Shown here: positions 6,679-14,872 of the stretch, piece by piece
How positions within the stretch are numbered: position 1 is the stretch's first letter
Layout of the letters: every line of letters starts with the position of its first letter
DNA from: Helicobacteraceae bacterium
Lineage (GTDB): Bacteria; Campylobacterota; Campylobacteria; Campylobacterales; SZUA-545
Reading direction: 5' to 3'
DNA: 22,851 bases
Assembly (NCBI GenBank): GCA_031275395.1
Contig: JAISOU010000068.1
Location: 1-22,851, forward strand
The notes under the pieces: generated by a model
What the model saw: only the letters and a program-made list of their open reading frames with translations
Databases searched by the model: none
Told to the model about the DNA's origin: nothing
Made by a program: the position numbers and the translations under genes

Positions 6679-7718
6679 TGACTATTGACGCCAACTCTCT
6701 TATTATTACGCCGCAAATACTAACTATGATCGCCGAAATAGACGCGTTTAACGGCGCGTGGAAAGCAAGCAAAAACCTATCGGTAGAGCGCCTAAAATCG
6801 CTGAAAAAAATCGCTACGATCGAAAGCGTTGGATCGTCCAACCGAATCGAGGGCAATAAATTAACCAATAAAGAGATCGACGCGCTCTTTGATCGCGTAG
6901 AAACGCGCTCTTTTTCGTCGCGGGACGAGCAAGAGGTCGCCGGATACGCTAAACTTATGGAAACAATTTTTGACCATTACGAAGTTATAGTTTTTTCAGA
7001 AAATTATATTAAACAGTTTCATCAAACTCTGCTTTCATTCGTAGATAAGGACGAGTATCATCGCGGGTCGTATAAAAAATTCGATAATTTCGTTTGCGCA
7101 TACGACCAAAATGGACGCGAAATCGGCGTTATTTTTGAAACGACTAGTCCGTTTAATACGCCGCGAGAGATGTCGGAACTTATCGAATGGACGCGATTGC
7201 AGCTTAACGACGGATTTTTACACCCTTTACTGGTAATCGGCGTATTCGTCGTTTGGTTTTTAGCAATTCACCCGTTTCAAGACGGCAACGGACGACTTTC
7301 ACGAATTTTAACGACGCTGCTATTATTAAAAAGCGGCTATTTATATGTCGCCTATAGCTCGATTGAGGCAATTATTGAAAACAATAAGGAAGGCTATTAC
7401 AAAGCGTTAAGACAGACGCAAGGGACTTTCAAAGATAAACCAGACTATACGGAGTGGCTTACCTTTTTTCTCAGAACGTTACAGAAGCAAAAAAGACATT
7501 TGGAAGCAAAGATCGATTATAACCATTTTTTCCTATCTCCTCTATCGGATAAAATTATTCGTCTTTTTGATGAAAACGACAGACTAACTACAAGGGAGAT
7601 AACAAAGTCTTTAGAGGCTAATTTACACACCGTAAAGAAACATATTCAAGAGCTAGTTAAAATGAAACTATTAACAAAATACGGATCGACGCGAGGCAGT
7701 TGGTATATGCGCGCTTAA
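6678..7718 (+). CDS. Fic-family protein adenylyltransferase (AMPylator)
   Basis: This 346-aa protein has the complete Fic active site HPFQDGNGR (198-206), whose His starts transfer of AMP from ATP to a hydroxyl of a target protein. An N-terminal inhibitory helix motif, SNRIEG (54-59, fitting S/TxxxEG), marks it as class II, where the inhibitor lies in the same chain; Glu58 would block ATP until relieved. Residues 290-346 look like a winged-helix DNA-binding domain (LTTREITKSLEANLHTVKKH), typical of Fic proteins that also act as regulators. It is the only plus-strand gene in the sugar cluster and splits the ThDP gene from rfbG, so it was probably inserted. It ends 18 bases before the convergent rfbG stop. 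The start has TATAAT but no SD. No antitoxin-like partner is adjacent. Target unknown. Confidence 0.92.
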   Translation: MTIDANSLIITPQILTMIAEIDAFNGAWKASKNLSVERLKSLKKIATIESVGSSNRIEGNKLTNKEIDALFDRVETRSFSSRDEQEVAGYAKLMETIFDHYEVIVFSENYIKQFHQTLLSFVDKDEYHRGSYKKFDNFVCAYDQNGREIGVIFETTSPFNTPREMSELIEWTRLQLNDGFLHPLLVIGVFVVWFLAIHPFQDGNGRLSRILTTLLLLKSGYLYVAYSSIEAIIENNKEGYYKALRQTQGTFKDKPDYTEWLTFFLRTLQKQKRHLEAKIDYNHFFLSPLSDKIIRLFDENDRLTTREITKSLEANLHTVKKHIQELVKMKLLTKYGSTRGSWYMRA

Positions 7719-7736
7719 TCGGTCGTTAATATTTTG

Positions 7737-8786
7737 TTATAAACTCAAAAACTCCTTAACCTGTCGTTGGCTAACGCTCCTTGCGTCCGCGCCGTTAAAA
7801 ACCTCTTTTTCCCAGCCGATCGTCCAATCGATAACCCGTTCTAAATCCAGCTTGTTATCCCAGCCAAGATAAAATTTTGCCTTTTTAGAGTCGATCCCGA
7901 GCGTTTCTTCTTCTTTGATATTTTCCGCGTCGCCCTCAAACTCCCACATCTTCGCGCCTTCGCCCCAGCGATCGACAATCATAGTCGCCACGCTTCCTAC
8001 GCTATCGCTACTTTCGGCGCTCGCGCCAAAATTAAACGCGCCGTCTTTCGCGCCGTCGGGAAGCGATCCATCGATCAAACGAAGCGCAAGCATATAGTAG
8101 CCGTTTATGCTATCCAGTACGTGTTGCCAGCTTCTGATCGCCTTTGGATTTCTTAATTTCGCCGCCGCGCCATTTTTGCAGGCGTTTATCAGATCTACGA
8201 CTAAATGCTCTTTGCAATTATCGCCTCCGCCGAGTAGGTTTGCCGATCGGACGATTCCTATCGGTATTTTGTAATCGCCGCGAGCGATATAGCTTTGGGC
8301 GATCAGATCGGCCGCCGCCTTTGAACCGCTTAACGGATCGCTTGCGCCCAAAGGATCGTCTTCGCGGTAACCCCATATTTGCGAAACGTTCTTATAAACC
8401 TTGTCGGTCGCGGCGACTATCGCGCCTTTTACGTCCGCGTCTTTGATCGCCTCCAATACATTGACCGTTCCCATAACGTTGGTTTCAAAAGTCAAGCGCG
8501 GCGCGCGAAAACTTTCGCGTACGAGCTGTTGCGCGGCAAGATGAACGACAAAATCGGGTTTTTGCGCCTCGATCGCCTCTTTTAACGCCTCAAAATCGCG
8601 TATATCGACGCGCAGATCAGAGCGAAGCGCCTCGCCCGTTCGCGCCAGATCGTATAAGCCGCGCTCGCCGTTCGCGCCGACATACGGCGGCAAAGCAAGA
8701 CCGCAAACCTCTTGTCCCAGCTCGCGCAAATAAAGCGTCAGCCAAGCGCCGACAAAACCCGTATGCCCCGTAATCAAAAAACGCAT
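7737..8786 (-). CDS. rfbG: CDP-glucose 4,6-dehydratase (variant active site)
   Basis: This 349-aa extended SDR fits RfbG. It has the NAD-binding loop GHTGFVG (7-13), VVHLAAQQLVRES (80-92), the catalytic triplet TDK (127-129) and RSANLLGGGD. RfbG converts CDP-glucose to CDP-4-keto-6-deoxyglucose, the substrate of RfbH, whose gene lies just upstream. The important oddity is the YxxxK site. In known RfbG this reads DPYSxSK, but here codons give DPLSGSK (150-156), with Leu152 where the catalytic Tyr is expected while Lys156 is kept. The TTA codon is unambiguous. It may be inactivated, may use another acid/base, or the text may hold an error. There is no SD: TAAAAT lies five bases before the ATG, 11 bases after the rfbH stop, so it may be coupled to rfbH or leaderless. 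Confidence 0.88.
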   Translation of the reverse strand: MRFLITGHTGFVGAWLTLYLRELGQEVCGLALPPYVGANGERGLYDLARTGEALRSDLRVDIRDFEALKEAIEAQKPDFVVHLAAQQLVRESFRAPRLTFETNVMGTVNVLEAIKDADVKGAIVAATDKVYKNVSQIWGYREDDPLGASDPLSGSKAAADLIAQSYIARGDYKIPIGIVRSANLLGGGDNCKEHLVVDLINACKNGAAAKLRNPKAIRSWQHVLDSINGYYMLALRLIDGSLPDGAKDGAFNFGASAESSDSVGSVATMIVDRWGEGAKMWEFEGDAENIKEEETLGIDSKKAKFYLGWDNKLDLERVIDWTIGWEKEVFNGADARSVSQRQVKEFLSL

Positions 8787-8797
8787 ACGGCATTTTA

Positions 8798-10180
8798 TTA
8801 ACTAAGCGCTTGAGTAATAAGCCGCGCCATATATTCGCATTGCGCCGCGCCAATGCGCGGATAGACGCCAATCCAAAAGACGTCGTTCATAACGCGATCG
8901 GAGTTGCGCAGATCGCCCGCTACGCGAAAATCGACGAGCTTTTGCCCGCCGCTCGTAACAAACGCGGGCTGCCGAACGATATTGCCCGCAAACAGTAGGC
9001 GCGTTTGAACGCCGCGATCTTCCAGAAATCGAACGATCTCAAGGCGCGAAACCCGCGATTTTTCAGCGAGCGCGATTGGAAAACCAAACCAGCTAGGATT
9101 GGAGTTTGCGCTCGCTTGCGGCAAAAGGATCGCGCCCTTGTCCTCCAACGGTTTCAGGGCGCAAAAGAGGCGCTCGAAGTTCTTCCGCCGCGCCGCTACG
9201 TTTTGAGGTAGCTTCTTTAGTTGCGCGACGCCGATTGCCGCGCTTAGATCGGTCGATTGAAAGTTATATCCTATATGCGAATAGACATATTTGTGATCAA
9301 AGCCGGCTGGTAGCTCTCCGTAAGCGCCCTCGCCGCCGTCAAAGCGCCTACCGCATATATTGTCTTTGCCGCTTGGACAGACGCAATCGCGCCCCCAATC
9401 ACGGAAACTAAGGACGATTTTAGCTAGCAGAGGATCGTTTGTCAAAACCGCGCCGCCTTCGCCCGTAGTGATATGGTGCGGCGGATAAAAACTCAAAGTG
9501 GAGAGATCGCCAAAGGAGCCTGTCAGTCCGGTTTTGCCATCAAGCGTATATTCGCTTCCTAAAGCGTCGCAGTTATCCTCGATTAACCATAGATTGTATT
9601 TTTTGCAAAAAGCCTTGATAGAAGCAATATCAAAAGGATTACCAAGCGTGTGCGCCAAGATCACCGCTTTGCTCTTATGCGTTATGGCGTTTTCCAGTTG
9701 CGTAACGTCGATATTGTAGGTTGGAAGCGTTATATCGACAAAGACGGGAATTGCGCCGTTTTGAATGATAGGAAAAACGGTAGTGGGAAATCCTGCCGCA
9801 ACCGTGATCACTTCGTCGCCGCGTTTTAACTGGCGATCGCCCAAGAGAGGCGAAGTAAGCGCGCTGACGGCTAAGAGATTCGCGGCGCTACCGCTAGAGC
9901 AGAAAAACGCCGAACCGACGCCGACGATTTTTGCGAGCGATCGCTCAAAATCGCGAGCGAAATGCCCTGTCGTAAGCCAAAACTCCAGCGCGACTTCGAC
10001 CAAAGAAGCTATCTCGTCGTCGTCATAAACGCGCCCTGCGTAGTTGATGCGATCGCCCTCTTTGAAGTTTGTATCCTCTTGATCGAAGTTGTGTAAGGGG
10101 TGGAAGTTTCTAGCGTACGATCTGGCTAAAGCGACAATCCTCGCCTTTTCCCGTTTCTCTTTTTCCGTAGAGTTCGACAT
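8798..10180 (-). CDS. rfbH: CDP-4-keto-6-deoxy-D-glucose 3-dehydrase (E1)
   Basis: RfbH is a PMP-dependent [2Fe-2S] enzyme that removes the C3 hydroxyl of CDP-4-keto-6-deoxyglucose, the committing step to 3,6-dideoxyhexoses. It belongs to the DegT/DnrJ aminotransferase fold but has His where aminotransferases bind PLP by Lys; here that is the first His of YPPHHITTGEGG. The cluster ligands are visible as Cys204, Cys266, Cys268 and Cys276 (C...CxC-x7-C, numbering from the chosen start). I start at ATG 10180, which has AAAGG seven bases upstream; a TTG at 10210 is in frame but lacks a site. The protein is then 460 aa, normal for the family. It needs a reductase such as RfbI/E3, which is not visible in the window. 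It is followed by rfbG after 11 bases. Confidence 0.95.
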   Translation of the reverse strand: MSNSTEKEKREKARIVALARSYARNFHPLHNFDQEDTNFKEGDRINYAGRVYDDDEIASLVEVALEFWLTTGHFARDFERSLAKIVGVGSAFFCSSGSAANLLAVSALTSPLLGDRQLKRGDEVITVAAGFPTTVFPIIQNGAIPVFVDITLPTYNIDVTQLENAITHKSKAVILAHTLGNPFDIASIKAFCKKYNLWLIEDNCDALGSEYTLDGKTGLTGSFGDLSTLSFYPPHHITTGEGGAVLTNDPLLAKIVLSFRDWGRDCVCPSGKDNICGRRFDGGEGAYGELPAGFDHKYVYSHIGYNFQSTDLSAAIGVAQLKKLPQNVAARRKNFERLFCALKPLEDKGAILLPQASANSNPSWFGFPIALAEKSRVSRLEIVRFLEDRGVQTRLLFAGNIVRQPAFVTSGGQKLVDFRVAGDLRNSDRVMNDVFWIGVYPRIGAAQCEYMARLITQALS

Positions 10181-10210
10181 AACAGACCTTTTTGACAAGA
10201 TAAAACGCAA

Positions 10211-10392
10211 TCTTAACGCAACTGCGCGAAAAACGCGTTTTTACGGCGATCGCCGGATATGCGTTTGAGCGCTTTATATGGAGTTTTTGGGGCTTACAAA
10301 CGTATATTTTTGGTCGGGTAAAAGCGATTTAATTAAAACTTAACGTCGCAAAATTTAGGCAAATTCAGATCGCGCCGGCTACGATCTTTTCT
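10211..10392. other. Spacer between the RmlC-like gene and rfbH
   Basis: This 182-base gap interrupts the otherwise tight operon and probably holds an rfbH promoter. It contains a 14-base A5CGCGT5 palindrome (10229-10242), the palindrome CGGCGATCGCCG (10244-10255) and a weak six-pair hairpin near the RmlC stop (AGATCG...CGATCT). None makes a convincing terminator, and I see no coding frame. Confidence 0.4.
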
Positions 10393-10896
10393 CTAAGTTG
10401 AGAGCGATGGCCACGGGATAGCGATTTGCGGATCGTCGTATTTAAAGCCGCCCTCGATCGTTTCGCCGTAGTTTTGATTGGTAATATAGGCAAGATGGCT
10501 ATCCTCTAGCGCTAACGTTCCAAACGCCACTCCCTCTCGCAGATAAACAAACGCGCCTTGTTCGGCGGTTAGTTCAACCGTCTCATATTTGCCGAATGTT
10601 GGAGAAACGGCGCGAATATCAACGCCCGCAACGCATAATTTACCCGTAACGCAATATGCGATCTTTGCGGGGTGTTCGCCCATAGCGCCGCGCTTAAAAT
10701 GCATACCTCTTAACGCGCCTTTACGCGAAAAAAGAACCGAAAACTCTTTAGGCGTAAAGTTAAACCCCAACTCTTTATAGATCGCCTCCGCGAAAATCTT
10801 AGAATACGATCCGCGTTCGTCGCTCGAGCGCTTAACCCGTCCGATATAAAACCCCGCGATCGTAGTTGATTTAATTATAATCGTTTTGTTTAACAT
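10393..10896 (-). CDS. RmlC-like NDP-sugar 3,5-epimerase
   Basis: This 167-aa cupin protein fits the dTDP-4-dehydrorhamnose 3,5-epimerase family. DERGSYSKIF (26-35) and LRGMHF (62-67) carry the substrate-binding Arg63 and the catalytic base His66. It lacks the usual extended C-terminus and is a little shorter than RmlC (about 180), so it may epimerise only one carbon. No rmlA, rmlB or rmlD gene is present, whereas rfbF, rfbG and rfbH are, so its likely substrate is a CDP-4-keto-6-deoxyhexose. The ATG at 10896 is preceded by AAAGGA with good spacing, 18 bases after the upstream SDR stop. Family call is solid; the substrate is inferred. Confidence 0.85.
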   Translation of the reverse strand: MLNKTIIIKSTTIAGFYIGRVKRSSDERGSYSKIFAEAIYKELGFNFTPKEFSVLFSRKGALRGMHFKRGAMGEHPAKIAYCVTGKLCVAGVDIRAVSPTFGKYETVELTAEQGAFVYLREGVAFGTLALEDSHLAYITNQNYGETIEGGFKYDDPQIAIPWPSLST

Positions 10897-10914
10897 AAAT
10901 TTATCCTTTATAAA

Positions 10915-11760
10915 TTAAATGTTATCAAAAGTTAGCCTAATCCCTTTGCGAAAACTAACCTGCGGTTTCCAGCCCGTATCGTCTCTCAAAGCTGTATTAT
11001 CGAAAACTCCGGCTGGTAAATCGACTGTTTCAAGTTTATGCGTCCCAAATATTGGAGACGGCGCGCGCGACAACTCCGGTTTAAGCTCTTCTAACATTTC
11101 TAGGACGAATGACTTAAGCGGTTTGCTCTCTCCGCTTGCAAGCGTATAGCGCCGCCCCTTTAAGCCATATTCGGCAATATCGGCAAGCGCCCTAGCCGCA
11201 TCAGAAATATATACAAAATCGTAACGTTGCGTACCTGCGGTAAATTCAAGCGGTTTTTGCATACTATCCTTATTTTTAACTTTTCTTAATGTCGAGTTAA
11301 TAAATCTTTCTGATTTCTCTCCGGCTCCGTAGATATTTGTGACTACTACTGGTATGAAAATAATTCCAAGCTCTTCCGCTTTAATTGCAAGCATTATTCT
11401 AGCGCAGAATTTTGCGGCGGCATAAACGTCTGACGCTCTAAATTTAACATTTTTTTGATTATCAAGCGCCCAAAGCTCTTGCTCCATAATAGACGATGGA
11501 AAAATGAACTTATTACATCCAAGTTGCGCCGCAAGCTCTAAAGCTTCAAGCGATTGGGATACGCTTTGCAACTGCGCTGAACAATCTTTTGCTAACTCTT
11601 TTACAAACCATTTAAAGTGCATATAAAAATCGGCTTTCTGCGGGAGGTTATCATGATACGGATCGAGCGTCGTATAACCTCGATTTTGCAATTCTTGCGC
11701 GACAGCCGCGCCTATAAAACCTCGCGCGCCAGAAATAAGGGCGATCTTTTGCTTGTTCAT
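10915..11760 (-). CDS. NAD(P)-dependent sugar epimerase/reductase (extended SDR)
   Basis: This 281-aa protein is an extended SDR with the dinucleotide loop GARGFIG (11-17), FPSS (87-90) in place of the catalytic Ser region, and YAAAK (Tyr113, Lys117). VTNIYGAGE and RYDFVYISDAARAL follow as in NDP-sugar reductases and epimerases. The segment after the first helix is short compared with relatives, consistent with its small size. Its neighbours are an RmlC-like epimerase and two larger SDRs, so it likely performs a ketone reduction or epimerisation late in CDP-sugar synthesis; a YerF-like reduction of a branch ketone is one possibility. The ATG overlaps the upstream gene stop as ATGA. The exact reaction cannot be deduced. 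Confidence 0.8.
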   Translation of the reverse strand: MNKQKIALISGARGFIGAAVAQELQNRGYTTLDPYHDNLPQKADFYMHFKWFVKELAKDCSAQLQSVSQSLEALELAAQLGCNKFIFPSSIMEQELWALDNQKNVKFRASDVYAAAKFCARIMLAIKAEELGIIFIPVVVTNIYGAGEKSERFINSTLRKVKNKDSMQKPLEFTAGTQRYDFVYISDAARALADIAEYGLKGRRYTLASGESKPLKSFVLEMLEELKPELSRAPSPIFGTHKLETVDLPAGVFDNTALRDDTGWKPQVSFRKGIRLTFDNI

Positions 11761-12737
11761 GACGCAATCTTTCTAACGATCGCGCGGTTAAAAAGATCAT
11801 TGTTACGTAAAAGACAAAAGCGTTCTCTCCAGAGAGAGAGAGAGGATTTCCAACCTAGTTTTTCAAGTCTGTCGCTTTGGTAATTTGAACCATAAAGCAG
11901 ATTTGTATTTGATGTTTTTGCGTAGTCAATATCAATCTGCTTTCCTAAGACGTTCATGGCTACTTGCGCGACGGCTTTCGCATAATTTCTAATTGTCGTA
12001 TAATTCGCTGTGTTGGATATATTATAACTTGTCGCATTGTTTCCTTTAAGTAAAATATAAAATAACGCGCTAACACAATCGGCAAGATATATAAACGATC
12101 GTTTTGCCAATCCGTCGCTTTTTATTACTATGTTTTCATTATTTAGCGCATTCCTTAAAAAATCGCTATGTACGCCGCCGCCGTCCAGATCTATGCCCGG
12201 ACCGAGAACCGACGCCAAACGAGCGATATGCGTTTTAACGCCGAATTCCTTTGAATAAGCTAGACAAATACTTTCGCCGAGCCTTTTACTTTCCGCGTAA
12301 ATTGTGCGCGGATCGCTCAAATCAATATATCCGTAATCGTTTTCGCTAACTATTTCATTGTTTATTGGATTTCCATAAATTGATCCGCTCGATATAAATA
12401 AAAAAACCGCCGACTCTTGTTTTGCAAGCCTTAAAAGGTTCCGAGTAGCGTCTATATTTGCGCTCACTACCCCGTCATAATCTTCACGAGCTTGTTTCGG
12501 AGAGCTAGAACTGGCGGCGTGGATAATATAATCGCATTTACATTTTGGGATATATTTTGCCGCGTCGCGTCCCCGCACGGTAATAGCTATAGCTCCGATC
12601 TGCTCCAACGCCTTGCATATATATCCGCCAATCATACCGCTCGCGCCAGTTACGATAACTTTTTTATCTTTTAGTTTTTGGCGCTCTATAGGTTGCTCAA
12701 CTATCGCGCTTATGTCTTCTTTAATAATTTTATGCAA
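11757..12737 (-). CDS. Extended SDR, NDP-sugar dehydratase/epimerase type (paralogue A)
   Basis: From the chosen start this is a 326-aa extended SDR with GASGMIG (31-37), FISSGSIYG, and the catalytic YAESK (Tyr147, Lys151). I start at TTG 12737, one base after the upstream stop, with AGCAGG before it. An in-frame TTG at 12773 overlaps the upstream gene by 35 bases, but the N-terminus from 12737 (KIIKEDI) lines up with that of the neighbouring paralogue (KIIAEDI). The two proteins share long stretches, for example NNENIVIKSDGLAKR against NNEDIIIRSDGLAKR, so they arose by tandem duplication. The family includes UDP-glucuronate decarboxylase and dTDP-glucose dehydratase. A role as reductase, epimerase or dehydratase on a CDP-sugar is inferred. 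The gene is AT-richer than rfbF, rfbG and rfbH. Confidence 0.8.
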   Translation of the reverse strand: MHKIIKEDISAIVEQPIERQKLKDKKVIVTGASGMIGGYICKALEQIGAIAITVRGRDAAKYIPKCKCDYIIHAASSSSPKQAREDYDGVVSANIDATRNLLRLAKQESAVFLFISSGSIYGNPINNEIVSENDYGYIDLSDPRTIYAESKRLGESICLAYSKEFGVKTHIARLASVLGPGIDLDGGGVHSDFLRNALNNENIVIKSDGLAKRSFIYLADCVSALFYILLKGNNATSYNISNTANYTTIRNYAKAVAQVAMNVLGKQIDIDYAKTSNTNLLYGSNYQSDRLEKLGWKSSLSLWRERFCLLRNNDLFNRAIVRKIAS

Positions 12738-12738
12738 A

Positions 12739-13758
12739 TTATGCCTGCTCAAAATAACGTCTAAGCCCGACAAAAAGATCGGTTTTTCCCGTCCAGCCTA
12801 TCGCGTTTAGCCGTTGCGCGTTTAGCCGTATCAACCTCTGTCGCCCCTGTTTATCTTCTTCGTTTAGAATTAAAATTTTACCTGCATAACGCTTAATAAT
12901 GCGCGCGGCTTCTTGTATATTTTGAGCTAATTCTTTCATTGTATATAAACTATTCGCGGCTACATTATATGGTTCGCAAACTTTACCTTTCAGTAAAATT
13001 GTAAATAATGCGCCGGCGGCGTCTGAAATATATAGGTATTCTCGTTTGGCTAGTCCGTCGCTACGAATAATAATGTCTTCGTTATTTAAAACGTTAGCGA
13101 TAAAATCTCCTAAACTCTGACCGTTGCCTACAGGAGTATTTGGTCCATACATATTGGGAAATCTACCAATAAAAACGTCTAAATGATGCTGTTTATGTCC
13201 GGCTACAAACAGCGTTTCTTGAATACGCTTTGATTCGGCGTAAAATGCGCGAATGTTTGTCGGATCGCATTTGCCATAGTCGTCTTCGTTAACTGGATTT
13301 TCATTTTTTGGTTCGCCATAAACGGAAGACGAGCTGGTTAAAAAAACTTTGGCGTTTATTTCTTTGGCAAACTCCAATATCCGATATGATCCAAAAACAG
13401 CCGTCCAAACGCAGTCCATCGGATAATTTACATAATTGATAGGACTTGCTAGCATTGCGCCATGAATAATATAATCTATTTTACCGAGTTTATTAAAATC
13501 CGCTTTTTGTGATACGTCGCAAACAAAAAAGCGTAATTTGCCGTTGTTTAGATAATTCAAATATATTTTATGAGCTTTTTCTATATTGCGAACAACGGCT
13601 ATAACATTTACCGTTTTTAGTTCCAAGAGCGCAAATGCGATATAAGATAAAAACCCGCTTGTCGCGCCGGTGATTAAAACCGTTTTGCCGTCAAGCTCTC
13701 CCCATGGAAGCGGTTCTGACAAGATATTTTGTATATCTTCCGCGATTATTTTATTCAT
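12739..13758 (-). CDS. Extended SDR, NDP-sugar dehydratase/epimerase type (paralogue B)
   Basis: This 339-aa extended SDR is the tandem partner of the next gene. Its cofactor loop reads GATSGFLS (31-38), in which the last glycine of the usual GxxGxxG is not where expected. It keeps FLTSSSSVYG (139-148) and YAESK (Tyr173, Lys177). NNEDIIIRSDGLAKREYLYI near residues 230-250 is very close to its paralogue. The ATG at 13758 lies one base after the radical SAM gene stop, with GGGGAAG upstream at long spacing. Two related SDRs side by side suggest consecutive steps, or a heteromer in which the altered cofactor loop makes one copy less active; both ideas are inference. It is in the same run as rfbF and the third SDR. 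Confidence 0.8.
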   Translation of the reverse strand: MNKIIAEDIQNILSEPLPWGELDGKTVLITGATSGFLSYIAFALLELKTVNVIAVVRNIEKAHKIYLNYLNNGKLRFFVCDVSQKADFNKLGKIDYIIHGAMLASPINYVNYPMDCVWTAVFGSYRILEFAKEINAKVFLTSSSSVYGEPKNENPVNEDDYGKCDPTNIRAFYAESKRIQETLFVAGHKQHHLDVFIGRFPNMYGPNTPVGNGQSLGDFIANVLNNEDIIIRSDGLAKREYLYISDAAGALFTILLKGKVCEPYNVAANSLYTMKELAQNIQEAARIIKRYAGKILILNEEDKQGRQRLIRLNAQRLNAIGWTGKTDLFVGLRRYFEQA

Positions 13759-13759
13759 T

Positions 13760-14872
13760 TTAGAAACTTCCCCATTCGGGCGAAAACTTCAATCCCGTTT
13801 GAAACCACGACGATCGCTTGTTCCAGTTGGCAAAGCTGGACTGATAGCAGTAACGACAGCTTTCAGGCGTTTTGTTTTCATCATTGACAATCGATCGAAA
13901 GCGTATAAACTCTTCGCCGTTCCACATCTGATCGAAACTATCATATTTATCGATATGAAATAGCTTAATCGGCGTACTCATACACGGGCGCACAAATCCG
14001 TCCGAACCTAGAAAAAAATCGCGCCAAGCGGCAAAACACGGTTTATGCGAAAGATCCCCAGCGGGATCTTCGCCGCGAAGGTGCGGGATTTTTATCTTGA
14101 TGTTGCGCTTTTGGGCAATCTGCGTAGCTTCGTCAAAAACCGCCTTGACCTCCTCCATATAATCCCAGAGCGATTCTTTGCTCAATCCTTCGTCAAAAGC
14201 GGTCAAGAAAACGCCTTTTGCCTCTTGCAGGCCAATATCCGCCGCAAGCTCTACAATTTTTGGAAATTCGCGCAGATTTTTTCGCATTAAGGTCGTAACG
14301 AAATTCATATACGGAAAGGGCGAATTCAATCGCTCTTTCTCGCGAACAATCTCGCGCAAAGCGCCCAGAATACGATCCATTTTTGATCCGCGCCGAATCT
14401 CATAGTTTAGCGCTTCGTCTAGCGCGTCGATCGACACGGCGATCACGTCTACCTGCTCTTCAAAGATATTTGGCAGAAGATCGCGCAGTTTCATTCCGTT
14501 TGTGCAAAAATACTTTCGCAAACCTTGCTCGCTTGCCCAATGTAAAAAATCGGGAAATTGCGGATGAACGGTAGGTTCGCCCCAGCCCATCAGCGTAACC
14601 TCTTCAACCTCGCTCGCAACGCCGTTAAACTTCGCCAGCCACGCGGGATCGAAACGCGTAGCCTTGAAATCGGCGGAGTTTCTGCCGCACATAGCGCAAT
14701 TTAGGTTGCAGGCGCTCGTCATCTCAAAAACAAAACGCTGCGGCTTGCTCGTAAGCGCGCTTGCGCCGCTTTTCATCTCCTCTTGATTAACTATGGTATT
14801 TTTTACGCGATTTTCGCTTAGCCGTCTTGTTTGTATCAACCGATCGGTCTTTGCCCGCAAAACCGCGCTCAT
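13760..14872 (-). CDS. Radical SAM protein with SPASM-type C-terminus
   Basis: This 370-aa protein carries the radical SAM cluster motif CNLNCAMC (Cys55, Cys59, Cys62), the SAM-binding GWGEP (96-100) and YFCTNGMKL. In its C-terminal third Cys279, Cys297, Cys339 and Cys342 (the last two as CRYC) look like SPASM/Twitch ligands for an auxiliary iron-sulfur cluster. Such enzymes oxidise, epimerise or crosslink substrates; sugar-acting relatives include the dehydrogenase BtrN, and DesII is a radical SAM enzyme of deoxysugar synthesis. Its place directly after rfbF suggests a nucleotide-sugar or glycan substrate, but that is inference. I start at ATG 14872 with GGAG six bases upstream and ATGA overlap with rfbF; the longer GTG start at 14893 overlaps rfbF by 25 bases. 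Confidence 0.88.
   Translation of the reverse strand: MSAVLRAKTDRLIQTRRLSENRVKNTIVNQEEMKSGASALTSKPQRFVFEMTSACNLNCAMCGRNSADFKATRFDPAWLAKFNGVASEVEEVTLMGWGEPTVHPQFPDFLHWASEQGLRKYFCTNGMKLRDLLPNIFEEQVDVIAVSIDALDEALNYEIRRGSKMDRILGALREIVREKERLNSPFPYMNFVTTLMRKNLREFPKIVELAADIGLQEAKGVFLTAFDEGLSKESLWDYMEEVKAVFDEATQIAQKRNIKIKIPHLRGEDPAGDLSHKPCFAAWRDFFLGSDGFVRPCMSTPIKLFHIDKYDSFDQMWNGEEFIRFRSIVNDENKTPESCRYCYQSSFANWNKRSSWFQTGLKFSPEWGSF

Noticed and set aside
8811-10200. RfbH as an ordinary sugar aminotransferase
   Set aside because: The PLP lysine is replaced by His and four cluster cysteines are present, which define the 3-dehydrase.
10229-10255. Two adjacent palindromes as a terminator upstream of rfbH
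   Set aside because: The first is only A5CGCGT5 without a loop; the second contains the common GCGATCGC octamer. Neither makes a stem and T tail of the right form.
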